Source: Nymphaea colorata (lineage: Eukaryota > Streptophyta > Magnoliopsida > Nymphaeales > Nymphaeaceae). From it: a stretch of 64,000 nucleotides of DNA. The stretch's first letter is position 1; each line of letters opens with the position of its first letter. Location: contig NC_045142.1 of the NCBI RefSeq assembly GCF_008831285.2, positions 13,466,716 to 13,530,715 of the forward strand, given 5' to 3'. The notes under the pieces are model-generated. The model saw nothing but the letters and a program-made list of their open reading frames with translations. It made no database searches and was not told where the DNA came from. Made by a program: the position numbers and the translations under genes. Positions 46,377-57,571 of the stretch are shown here, in pieces.

Positions 46377-47274
46377 CTATTCTTGCTGGACCAGAGCTGC
46401 AGAAACATTGGAAACGTTAATAATTCAAACAATAAGCATCTTAAAGAAAAAGAGTTCTTAGTGTTTCGTTTAATAAGCATAAACTAACAAAGCTGATATA
46501 CTAATTCTTCTCCAACCCCATAAATTTATAAGGAAAAGGGAGAATTAGGTTACAGGGGTGGGCGGCTAAGAAAGCTGCGGCAAGTGTGTAAGAGTAGAGG
46601 CAATTCAAGTGACGAGAATAACAATATGATAAAGGATAAAAAATTTATAAAACGAGGAAAGGGGTAGCTATCGTATAGCTCATAGCTTTGCCAATGAACC
46701 GCTATAATCCAAAAGGCACCAAAAATATAAGTGCACAATCTAGATATTTGCAATAACCTGCCTAAACGTGATTTTTTTGTCATTATTTAAAATTCCAAAG
46801 CAGTTTTCCTACACAAGTACAAAACCCAACTTTGTTTCCTCTTGGAAAAAGCATTAAAAGGAATTTTTTGTGGCTTTGTTTTGTCAACAGCATAAACTTA
46901 GAAACATTCTGATCAGTCTGTGAGAGCAGCACTCTACTTCGATTAATGGTGCCCATTAGAAAACAGAGGAGGGGGCCAAGTCCTTGTGAAACCAACAAGG
47001 GCATCAAAACAAACAAAGGGCAGAGTTATCAAAAGAAGGGGAAAAGCCTTGTCGAAAAGCATTGAATTTTTCGTGTCATGTGCAAGCGTCTGCATGTGGG
47101 CTGACTTCGGCCTAAAGCAGTACGTGCCAAAGCCTGGTTATATCAGCTGACCGGGTATGATCCTATGTAATATGGATCCGATCATGGCCTCCTGCTTTGG
47201 TGGTGACAAATGAGTTAATGAGTTATCGTGGTCGGACTTAGAGAGTCTCGTTAAGCAAGTAGATCAATCGGGTG

Positions 47275-47440
47275 CAGTGGCGGAGCCACATGTGTTCACC
47301 ACAAAGTGCCTTCATTTTTACACTGCTGCCTTCAAATATTTGATTATTTTTATATATATTGGTGCTCCTTTAACCATGAAGGTTTGGATTAATGCCCCTC
47401 CAGCTATAATTTATGGTTTTCTCAATGGGGTTTAATTAGA
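47275..47440. mobile_element. hAT-like left end (truncated MITE)
   Basis: Begins cagtggcggagccaca, a common terminal sequence of plant hAT MITEs, preceded by atcgggtg as a possible duplicated site. The interior contains gtgctcctttaaccatgaag-type sequence. No right end was found. Confidence 0.45.
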
Positions 47441-47830
47441 AAATTCTATGCCCGTCTCAAATGATTTAAAAAAGATCTGTATAGAGAAGCCAATATATCC
47501 ATTTTAGATCAGATATCCAACTAAACCGTTCAGAAAAAAGTGAATATGGATAAAAAATTAATATTCAATAAAGAAATTGGATCAGATTCGGGATTAAGAA
47601 ATGACATCGGATCCTATTCGAATACACATAAATATTTGATTGGATCAGATGTGGCTTAGATTTAGTTTTAATTAAATGTCTTATATCCAATGCTCTTACA
47701 TATTAAAATCGGCCACATTTGGATTTGGATATGAATATCAAAATCAGATTCGAACGGTGAGATCAGATTTTAGATTTGAATATGATTTTTCCTTGTTTGT
47801 ATTCAAATCTAAATTTGAATTTGATACAAT
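47441..47830. other. AT-rich repeat-like block
   Basis: Dense in variants of gatcagatt, gaatatgga and atttgaatatgaat. The composition resembles about 4300-4540 near the kinase gene. Probably a decayed repeat; no family identified. Confidence 0.35.
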
Positions 47831-48002
47831 CTGTGAATATCTGAAATATAATACGGTTAAGGGTATATCCCATTTGAGCCTGATCTATTGACATCAAAAT
47901 CTGCATTATTCAATATCTGTGAATATCTGAAATATAATACGGTTAAGGGTATATCCCATTTGAGCCTGATCTATTGACATCAAAATCTGCATTATTCAAT
48001 AC
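47831..48002. repeat. Exact 86-bp tandem duplication
   Basis: The block beginning ctgtgaatatctgaaatata at 47831 recurs at 47917 and reads identically to the end of the second copy, both ending at gcattattcaata. Located at the edge of the AT-rich block. Confidence 0.92.
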
Positions 48003-48641
48003 AAACAAAGATCAGCAGGTTTATAATGCAAAATTTTCTAACTGGGGGAACCAAACGAATATTTTTCATGTCTAATACGATGAACCCAAGATTCAAATCG
48101 GATGTGATATATCGAGTGCCAATGCCTCGTTATCTCTGACTTCTAGCACGACCACTGCCGCACCATCTACTTGTAGCACCCGTCGGCAGCCCTTCCAAGA
48201 GAAGGGCTACCACTGGAGGGCATCGTCCTCTTCTCGCTGACTTGTTTATTCACCTGCTTTTGGCTCATCTGTTCGGATCTTCTTCCCACAAGAAGGATGC
48301 TCGCACAGATTTCCAACCCTATGAAGCCCTTTTTTTTAATTTCTCTCCTCTTCGTCGTTTTTCCTCCCGTCTTCCTTTTTTTAGGTGCCTTTTTTTATTC
48401 TTTAGCCTTCTCCTTTTTCAAGGGAGAACCCTCATTCCCAGGGAGTTCTTCCGACCAGATACGACAGCCACTATAGCGCCAACATCTCCACCGCATAGAT
48501 TCCCTCCCCTACCACAAATAATGCAAACATAGACTATGCAACGCCTCTTATTTTCTTTGTTCTCTAATAGAAAAGCTTATTGAGAACAACGGTACGAGGT
48601 GCTGCGACCCCCGTGCAGATAATATTCCACACCACAGTTAA

Positions 48642-48644
48642 TCC

Positions 48645-48687
<43 letters not shown>

Positions 48688-48689
48688 TA
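48642..48689. repeat. (TA)n(GA)n compound microsatellite
   Basis: About 15 TA dinucleotides followed directly by about eight GA dinucleotides. It lies inside or at the edge of the LTR-like region of the neighbouring minus-strand gypsy. Confidence 0.9.
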
Positions 48690-49249
48690 GGTGATAAATA
48701 ACTAACTATTTGGATAAAGGATGCAACGATAGAAAGGATCGTCTCCTCCAAATCCCAACTCAACAATCTCTCAATCAAAAAACCAACAAGGTAATCAAAA
48801 TAACAAAGTCTACAAACAAAGGAAATAATCCTAATGTAACTCACCTAGGTTTTTTCACTAACCAAAGAACTTAAAAAAAAAAAAAAAACTACTTCACACA
48901 TGAGGTATTTATACCTAAATTTAACTAGGAAATAAGAAATGAATCCAAAATAAAATAACTGGTCTAAACACCTTGACTTGATCAAAAATGTCTAAACTAC
49001 GACCAAGAAGGGCTGAACCTTTGTCGTCTTTGTCCCTTTGTCGAAAGCGTGGACCTCTTCACGTGTATTTCCCTTGATTGAGAGCTTTGACCCGCACATG
49101 GATTCCCATGAGCTCTCGACTGCCGTGCTCATCAGGGATAGACCCTTGGATGCATCAAGCAAGTTTAGATCTACCGAGTCCCATCTGGTTCTGTCCTGCG
49201 TCATTTTCTCCTGACTGAAAAAAATTCGGCTTCGACAAAATTGAAGGCC

Positions 49250-52200
49250 CATGATGTGCCAAAATTAAAAACATTAAAAATTGCCGACATGTTTCAATCA
49301 CTCGACAAATCAATCAACCATGCATTGTCACCAAACTTTTGAAGGACTGTAAATGGACCATCCTTGCACAGACAACTTACTTATGATATGTTCCAATACA
49401 AAAATGTTCGGGGCGTAACTAGATCATGACTAAATCCTCAACCTCAAAAACTCAGAAGTTGATGTGACTGGTTGACTCGGGTCCTGTAAACATTGAAGTT
49501 TTCCTCTTATGTTTGTTTCACTTAGGCATGAATTTTTTGGGTATATTCAACAATAGAACTGACAAGCAGGTGGTGCCGCTAAGAGGGATGGAGGCAAGAT
49601 CAACAACAAACACAGAAGACTACCATAGACAATCAGAAAAGGTGCCATACCAGTGGACTTATTAACAAAATTATTATAGGAAAACACAGTATGTGGAAAT
49701 ATAAGGTTCCAAGCCTTTTAGATAATCCCTGACAAAAGATTCTCTAGACTGCAATTATCTCAGTCTGCTCATCCGTCTAGAAATGGTGGGCGCTACTAAA
49801 CTGTAACTTTGTTTTCAATGAAGCCCACAAAGAATGCCAAAAATGTCTTAAGAAGTAGACGTCTCTATGTAAAGTGATGGACCGGAGAATACCATGGAAA
49901 CATGACACCTACAAAATAGTATGATGCAACAATGGAAGCATCAGTTGCATGCTTATAAGGGACGAAATGTTCCATTTGAGAAAAGGATCAATTACTGCAA
50001 TGATAGAGTCAAACCTACTGAAGGTCTTGGGTAAACCTACCACAAAATCCATTGACACATGCTCTCATAGCGGATGGAGAATGGAAAGTGGAATGTACAA
50101 TCCAACGTTCTGCTTTTGTCCCTTAAACATACAACAACTCTTGACAACATAAGATACATCATGATGCCTTTTTTGGCTAACATATCGTTCAGAAGCTAAA
50201 GGAAATGTTTTATCATGACCAAAATAATTGGATAAATCACTGGAATGTAACTCAGATATAAGAAAGAGTTGAAGTGATGGGTCAAGAATACCCAATATAT
50301 TCTCATAAAAAAGATAGCCATCATGAATAGAAAATTGAAGGTCACTTCAAGATGGTTTAGAAAAACAAGATTCCCAAGCATTTTTGAAATCTAAGTCTAT
50401 GGGACATGAATCTTTGCGAACTTAAATCCCATGGCACTAAAACCGTGAACCTTGCAATTAAGGGCATTAGCTACCTTATTCAAAGCTTTCGTCTGGTACT
50501 TAGTTGAAAAAGAGTATTTTTGCAAAAAGAAAATCCATTTAGCACAATGGATAGTAACCTTCTTCTGACTATTTAAAAATCGTAATGCTTCATGGTTAGT
50601 ATAAAAAACAAACTCTTCATAAATCAAGTAGTGTTTCCAATACTGAAGAGCACAGACAACAGCATAAAACTCAAGATTATAATTAGAGTAATTGTGTTTA
50701 CCGTTGAAAGCTTCTCACTAAAGAAAGCCATGGGCTGATGGTTTTGGCTCAAAACTTCTATGCCTACATTGCAGGCATCACATTCAACTTCAAAGACTTG
50801 AAAAAAATTAAAAAGTGTTAGAATTGGGGCTTGTGTCATTTTCTCATTGACTGTGTTAAAAACTCAACCTGCTTCAGAGGTCAAAAGAAACCTAGAACCT
50901 TTGAGACACTCTATAATGAGTGCTATAATAGTAATAAAATTTCAAATAAAGCAACGGTAGAAGGTAGCCAACTCATGAAAACTTTGGGTTTTCCCTACAA
51001 TTTTTCTACAATTGTTTGGACCTTTGAAGGGTTTGCATTTACACTATCTATGGAAAGCACAAAAACTAGACTGGGGGACAAGAAAGCACACTTCTTACTA
51101 TTCACAAAAAGCCTTTCTTTTCTAAGAACTATTAAAACCTATTTCAAATGTATCAAATGTGATGATTTTGTGGGACTGTAAACAAGAATGTCGTCAAAAT
51201 ATACAATCACAAATTTCTCAATAAATGGTTGCAAAACCTATGTCATGACATGCATGAATGTGCTTGGTGCATTAGATAACCTGAAAGGCATCACTAACCA
51301 CTTGTAAAGTCCATATGTGGTTTTAAAGTGGTTTTTCATTCATCCCCTTCTCGAATAGCCACTCTTTAAGGTCAACCTTGGAAAAGACATAGGAACCGAC
51401 TAACTGGTTTAACATATCATCTAGCCTAGGGATGGGAAAATGATACTTGATTGTGATTTTATTTATGAGTCCTTCTTAGGGGTAGGAATGGCAATTATTC
51501 TCTAGGGACTAACATTTTTCCCTAATGAACCATTTTTGCAATAACTCTCCTACTTGATGTTCTATCTCTGCATTATCTGTTGAGTTCAAACAATAAGTAG
51601 GCAAATTAGGGAGGCTAGACCCTGGAATAAAATCTATGGAATGCTACACATACCTCAAGGAAGAGGGGCAATCTAGAAGGTCATCAGTCCTGCTGTCATC
51701 AAACTCCTAAAACAAAGTTAAAACGCTTGCAGACACTTCATTAGGGAAAACTAAAGTATGTTTTGCTACAAGAGTTAGACAAAATCATCATTCCTAAGAA
51801 CTCCTTTTGGGAAAGACAAATAAATCCTACTGCCTTCACCCGTTTTCCTACAGTGTGGTACCCTAAATCTTTAAGGAGAAGTATTTTAATGTTAGTTTCA
51901 TGCATCTTAAATGCATACGTATTATTACGACCATCATGAATAGACTTTCCTATCATATTGTCAAGGACTCCCTAACAACACATGGCACATATCTATGGGA
52001 GCTACATCACACCACACATTATCCTTGTGATGTGGTGTTATTGAATACTTGACTAAACAACAATTCACAATAGGACATTTATTCTTCTTCTTGAACCACG
52101 ACATTCTGTAAAGATGAGGGTATTTCTTTACCCTGAGGTTCAGAAGCTCAACTAGGGAGGCCGACACCAAATTCTCACATTGCCCACTATCAATCACCAC

Positions 52201-52254
52201 AACACAAATGTGACCCTCACATTTACAATGTGTGTGAAATATGGCATTCCACAA
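49250..52254 (-). pseudogene. Gypsy pol relic: protease, RT, RNase H, integrase
   Basis: Protease (52254-51960): CKCEGHICVVVIDSGQCEN, later MCHVLLGSP and, after a shift, [35 protein letters not shown] and VYFDDILVYSPT (near 51181-51210; YVDD changed to YFDD). RNase H (50830-50400): FFQVFEVECDACNVGIEVL and FYTNHEALRFLNSQKKV. Integrase (50330-49260): HDVSYVVKSCCMFKGQKQN with Cys pair, EHVSMDFVVGLPKTFSRF, and a C-terminal MVHLQSFKSLVTMHG. The N-terminal part of RT is missing between 51480 and 51740. Numerous stops. Confidence 0.85.
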
Positions 52255-52689
52255 CCACTTGTTATTATCTAGGGCATGGACAGCTTGACAGAAACCAAAT
52301 TGTTGACATCACTCCTATCAAACTCTATGAAGCTACCATCTCCCTCAAGACATTCACTGGCCGAAGACTAGGACTGCTCATCCATGTCATGATCATGATC
52401 ATCCAATATCATAACTTTGTATCAGAACTTTGAAGCTATCATCTCCAGACCCATGACAACAGAAGAACTTTGTATCGGAACTCGAACTGCAAGCTTTGGA
52501 CTTAGTGTTAAAGGCAATACCACTATCGTTTTTGTTTTGATTATTTAGTTCAGACTTTTCCCCGGTGTAATCACCCCAAATTTTTCTAAAGGACTATGAT
52601 GTTTTATCCAAGTGCGAAATTCAAATTAAGGCACAAGATTTCCAAAATACAACTTTTAGATCCAAAACCCAAGTTTAGATCCAAATCAA

Positions 52690-53195
52690 TCATTTAAGAC
52701 TAATTTGCCCCTCCTTTTGACCAAAAAACCTCTTTTTAGAGGGTTATTTTAGTCTTTTCTAAACAAGACCGATTTGCCCCTCCTTTTGACCAAAAAACTT
52801 CCTTTTAGATGGTGATTTTAGTCTTTTTTTTTTAAACAAGACCAATTTGCCCCTCCTTTTGACCAAAAAACCTCCTTTTAGAGGGTGATTTTAGTCTTTT
52901 TTAAACAAGACCGATTTGCCTCTTCTTTTGACCAAAAAACCTCTTTTTAGATGATGATTTTAGTTTTTTTTAAACAAGACCGATTTGCCCTTTCTTTTGA
53001 CCAAAAAACCTCTTTTTAGAGGGTGATTTTAGTTTTTTTGGTAAACATGACCAATTTGCCCCTTCTTTTGACAAAAAAACATCCTTTTAGAGGGTAATTT
53101 TAGTCTTTTTTGATGGACAAGACCCATTTGCCCTTCTTTTTTGCCAAAAAAATCTTCTTTTGGAGGGTGATTTTAGTTTTTTTAGGTCAAAAAAT
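52690..53195. repeat. Minisatellite of seven 69-73 bp units
   Basis: The landmark atttgcccc or a close variant recurs at 52703, 52772, 52845, 52914, 52983, 53054 and 53126. Each unit contains ccttttgaccaaaaaacctc, then gagggtgattttagtctttt. The array stops about 30 bp before the TATA box, so it would lie in the U3 of an LTR. Confidence 0.92.
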
Positions 53196-53226
53196 TCAAA
53201 TTTTGGGTTTTGGCTCCAAAATCCTC

Positions 53227-53234
53227 TATAAATA
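53227..53234 (+). promoter_or_regulatory. TATA box of the LTR-like block
   Basis: TATAAATA followed by C-rich sequence and, about 90 bp later, a CT-rich leader (53325-53360). Position after the repeat array suggests the retrotransposon promoter. Confidence 0.55.
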
Positions 53235-53564
53235 CCCCTCATATCCTCCCTCTTGGGCAAGATTGGTCCTTGGGAGAAACTCTAGTGTATTCTCACTTGA
53301 AGACTTAGAGTTTCTCTTGAGCTCTCTCTCTCTCCCTCTTTTTCTTTTCATTTCCTTCTCCAACTTAGAGCAAGCTACAACACTCTTGGAGCTTCATTCA
53401 AAAGGGGATCTTCAAGTGAATGTGTCATTTCCCATTAGAGGTATGTAATCTTCATCCCTCTCATTCCTCTCTTCTTTCTTTTCATTAATATTCTTATTAT
53501 TATGCTATCTCTTTTTCTTAAACATAGTCTTGTTGTTGTTTTCATTTTCTCTTCTTACCTTCAT

Positions 53565-54312
53565 CTCCCCATGGCCAAAGGAGATAGCATTCAACATTTT
53601 TTTAGAGACAAGAGGCTATGCTCAAGTGCACCGGGAGTATGAGAAGATGAGATGATATTTTATTTTATGATTAAATCATGCTCTTTCAAGTATTCTTGTT
53701 GTTCTTGTTCTTTCTCTTTATTAATATCTTCTTGCTCTTTCTTCTCTTCAATATATTCTTGTTGTTGTTGTTCTTTTCCTTAATGGATATATTTTTGTTG
53801 TTATTGTTATTTCATTTCTTCAATATAGTCTTGTTCTTGTTATTTTCTTTTTTTTCTCTTCCTCCTCTTTCCATGACCAAAGGAGATAGCTCTCAATCTC
53901 TTTTTAGAGACAAGAGGCTATGCTCAAATGCATTGGGAGCATGAAAAGATGAGAGGATCTTTCATTTCATGATTGAATCATGCTTTCTCTTTTATTAAAT
54001 ATAACATTGTTTCTTTTTCTACATTTTCTCCTCATCTTCATCTCCCCACAGCTAAAGAAGGTAGCTCTCAATCTCTTTTTAGAGACAAGATGCTATACTC
54101 AAAGTGCACCGGGAGCATGGAAAGATGAGATGATTTTTTATTTTAATCATGTTCTTTCTTTTCATGAATACATTCTTTTTGTTCTTTTGTTTCCTCTTAT
54201 TTTCTTTTCTTCCTCATTTCTCCATGGCCAAAAGAGATAGCTCTCAATCTCTATTTTAGAGTCAAGAGGCTATACTCAAGTGCACCGGAAACATGAGAAG
54301 ATGAGGTGGTAT
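53565..54312. repeat. Four dispersed copies of a 100-bp motif with T-rich spacers
   Basis: Each copy reads like ccatggccaaaggagatagc, then ctctttttagagacaagagg and a caccgggagcatgagaagatg block. Copies lie at about 53570-53655, 53870-53965, 54045-54140 and 54222-54312, separated by spacers full of tcttgttgttctt repeats. No frame is shared by all copies. Confidence 0.8.
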
Positions 54313-56109
54313 ATCAATTCATAGTTACATCATATCTTCCCTCCTAATTGAACTTTGCTTTTTCCATCATCCTCTTTCTTTCTTTCCTTCCTTGAATGTT
54401 ATCCATATATTATGCATGCATAGTTGTTTGGTTCTTTACTTACATGTGAATGCATGTCGGGAATGAGAGTGTAGTTTGGGGACTCTTTATTTTCATATTA
54501 ATTTTTGAGGTTGGGACTTGTCCAACCCGGAATAAACACTCACGAAAATGTACATGTTAATATGCATTTCCATGTCATTTTGCACTAGTTTCTTTCTTAA
54601 TCATCACATTAGGAACCCTAACGAGTGCCTCGTTATGTTGCTTGTTTTCTTCCATACCCAATGGTGGAAGAAATATATCCCTTACAACAAACTAAATAAT
54701 AACATTCTATACTTATATAAATCATATTTTTCAAAACATTTCCAAAAAGAACCTTCTAACATGGCCTTAGGGACTTACCTTAAACTCTTGCATGAGTCCA
54801 AGCTTCCCTCCGGCCCACATCAAACTTGAAGTTGGTAATTTTAAGTTGTTCTTTGATTTTTCTAATCTTGTGAAGGTATGGATGTATACACATGTTATAT
54901 ACATTTATGCCAACATGATGACCCCCATCTTTCTCTTTCTATGCTTTCACTTTCTATTTTATAAATTTTCATATGTGCATGGATACGTATGTACATATGC
55001 TCCATCTCCTCTCTTTCAAGTATTTATTCCTCTTTTCAAGACAAATATCTTCTCTTATAACATTTTTCATACCCATATATGCGTATGATATTTTTCTTTT
55101 CATCTAAAAATCTCTCTTTCTCTTCGAATCAATATATCTTTTTCTCTTAAGCTTTCATATATGTGTATATGTGATGGTATGTACACATGTATGCATGTCG
55201 TTCTCTATATATCTCTCTTTTCTTTCATAAGAGTGTTTTATCTCTTGTATTCTTTTTAACATTCTCATCTCATGAACTTTCTATTTACCAACTTCAATAA
55301 GACCACAAACCAAGTAATGACCCAATATTGGAATCATGCTTGATGGTCTACAATCTCTATCCATTTTCAAAAATTTTTCCTTCTTATATACAATAATTAT
55401 AACAATGAAATCTTAGATGTATGTTGTGGTAGGAATGACATTAGATGAATGTTGTGGTAGAAATGTTTTACATTTTTTCAATCATATAGGGTAAATGCAT
55501 CCATGCATTTTCACCCACTTTATTTCACTTATGATCACAAGCACCTCTCCAAAAGAACTTAAGTAAGAAGGGATGGAGCTCTAGCTAGGTGGTAACCGAA
55601 TTAGAGCAAAATCTCAAACCTACTTAAAGTCTTAAGAGAACACTAAAGTGATTTCAAAATGTTTTCACAAGTTTTTCAAATGATATTTACTAGTTTCACT
55701 TTTTCCTCAAAACATTTCACATTTTCAACAATCCTTCAAGAACCTTTTCAAAAGTTTGAAACTCCAAACTTTCAATATTTACACCGCATATAGAATCAAA
55801 AAGATGTTTAAGTTAAAATGAAATGCATCAATGATAAACATAGTCCTTGGGTTGATTACCCTCGGTAAATACGCCGGGAACGGTCGATCCTCGTACCGAC
55901 GGGCGAGTCCCTTTCTTTCCTCTTTCAAAATAAAAACCTTATTTTTCTGGAGCACTCCAAAACCAATGAAAATTTTGGGATGCAAACACCCAGGCTTTAG
56001 GGAGCTTGTTCTCTTGGCTAGAGAACCCTGCTTAGACTTGTTTGACTCATTAAGTTTGGTGAGGTGCCATTACGATCCTTCAACTTGTCATCCATACTCA
56101 ATGCATATG
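54313..56109. other. Remainder of the LTR-like block
   Basis: Low-complexity, T-rich DNA to about 55260, with short open frames only. No gene supported. The stretch 55830-56050 is the most conserved-looking part, with a small GC-rich patch. Confidence 0.4.
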
Positions 56110-56449
56110 AGATAGCCTAATCTAGAGATGTAACATGCGCACAAGAAAATTCATCAAAAATAACAAGGCGAAGTATACCTGGCAATATGTTGCTTTGGTG
56201 TCTCATGGACATGAACCTAAAAGGTGAGGTAGTGGAATTACATGGTTATTCCTATATGGTGCTAGTGCTATGAAATAAATTGATGTACTAGCAATGTTCC
56301 TTGTTGCATATGATAAAAAAGAACAAACTTGGCACTCATCAACCACTCCATCTCTTCCTAAAGATGGATCTTCTGTTATCCCTGCTGCTCTCATGCCTTT
56401 TGTAGCCCTATCTATCATATATGTGCTAGGTCTCGTAGACATGTAGCCG

Positions 56450-56900
56450 CAATTACCACTTTCTTCCTCTTTGTAACCTAGTGCAGCTCAAAGTAGCTCT
56501 TTATGAATTGCACCCAATTGTAGTAGAGCTCTACATCCAGTCTACCTGTAAACTTAGAAAGATCAATCTTGAAACCATAGGTGTTGGCTCGGTCTAATGC
56601 CCTATTATGCCTACGTGATACTCTACTTGGTAGGTGTGTGTGCCAAAAATCACCATCTAACTCTGACAAGGGAGCCTCCTACTCATCTCATAATGTGTGT
56701 CATTGTGGTGCCTATAGTCATACAACTGATTGACGATCTTAGTATATGATAGTCCAAACCAAGTAGAAAAGGTGCTCTGGCATTTGGATCACATGGCAGT
56801 GCTGGGTATTGAGGGGCACTGCTTGGAGGTCGTAGGTGAATATAGATAGGCCTAGGATGAGACATGTGAGGAGTATATAGCCAAGGCTGATTCACATATG
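56450..56900 (-). pseudogene. Gypsy gag N-terminal fragment (minus strand)
   Basis: On the minus strand YDYRHHNDTHYEM-type sequence is followed by FKIDLSKFTGRLDVELYYNW and FIKSYFELH, the pattern (FK.D.P.F.G.LD...DWL..VE..F) that begins many gypsy gag proteins. Stops and frameshifts break it and the rest of gag is not seen to the left. It may belong with the LTR-like block that ends at 57572, some 900 bp upstream in minus orientation. Confidence 0.5.
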
Positions 56901-57571
56901 CTTCGGACTAGGGGTGGTCCTTAATGCCTGGTTGGACTGGGATCCAATTAGAAATCGACCAGATCAGGCTCATCATAAGTCATCAAACTTGAATTGGAAT
57001 ATGATGAATCCATGAGCGGGGGTCGTGTAGGATGTAGGCCTGGTCCAGGCCCTCCCAGGATCCAAAATGTATGGCCTGGTCTTGGCCGAGCTCAAAATAA
57101 AATTGGGACTCACATAAGGTAAGATTTGATATGGTATAGGTATTTGGATCTACATTTGAAGTGAGTGAATAGGTTTCAACCAGCCTTAACACTAAACCTA
57201 CACTTGATTCGGCCTTGAGGGAAGGGGACAAACCAGCCCTGGTCCCTAGTTCACACCCAAGGTGGTTTGGGTCCAAATTCGATGGCAGGATCAAGCCCTA
57301 GCCTAACTATTCGGGCATAGGCTCGACCTTGCCCCTCTCTCCAAAGCCTAGCAGCACATGGGCAGGTAGGCGACTGGTTCAATTGGTGACGCCCATGGCA
57401 TCTCTTGGCCCATCTTCCTCTTCCTACTATGTTTCTAATTTTGGCTCTAATCTTCTTTCAAATGGACAAACATCTCAGTAGCCTCAACTTCTACGTCATG
57501 TTGCCCACAATGCTGCTAAGTAGTCCATCGCAAAACCCTCTATAGAGCAAGGCTTGCACTGACCCCTATTG
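56901..57571. other. Leader-like DNA between gag fragment and LTR-like block
   Basis: No coding domain. Moderately GC-rich with several ggcc words. Could be the untranslated leader of a minus-strand gypsy, but no primer-binding site was recognised at 57571. Confidence 0.35.

Larger units (their letters stand above)
48640..52260 (-). mobile_element. Ty3/gypsy fragment (minus strand): protease to 3' LTR-like region
   Basis: Reading leftwards on the minus strand: protease, RT, RNase H, integrase, then an LTR-like stretch with TATAAATA (plus-strand tatttata, 48906-48913). Gag and the 5' LTR were not located to the right of 52260, and the 3' LTR limits are approximate. A different family from the gypsy at 14-22 kb, judged from its protease (VIDSGQCENLVS type). 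Confidence 0.75.
52569..56110 (+). mobile_element. LTR-like non-coding block of a retrotransposon
   Basis: Begins tgtaatcacccc, has a tandem-repeat array (52690-53195), then TATAAATA at 53227-53234 and a CT-rich leader, a pattern like an LTR promoter in plus orientation. It continues through T-rich repeats (53565-54312) to a conserved-looking part around 55850-56050 (taccgacgggcgagtccc, then caaacacccaggcttt), a type I associate with long gypsy LTRs. Termini are not proven; no PBS was found. Confidence 0.5.
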
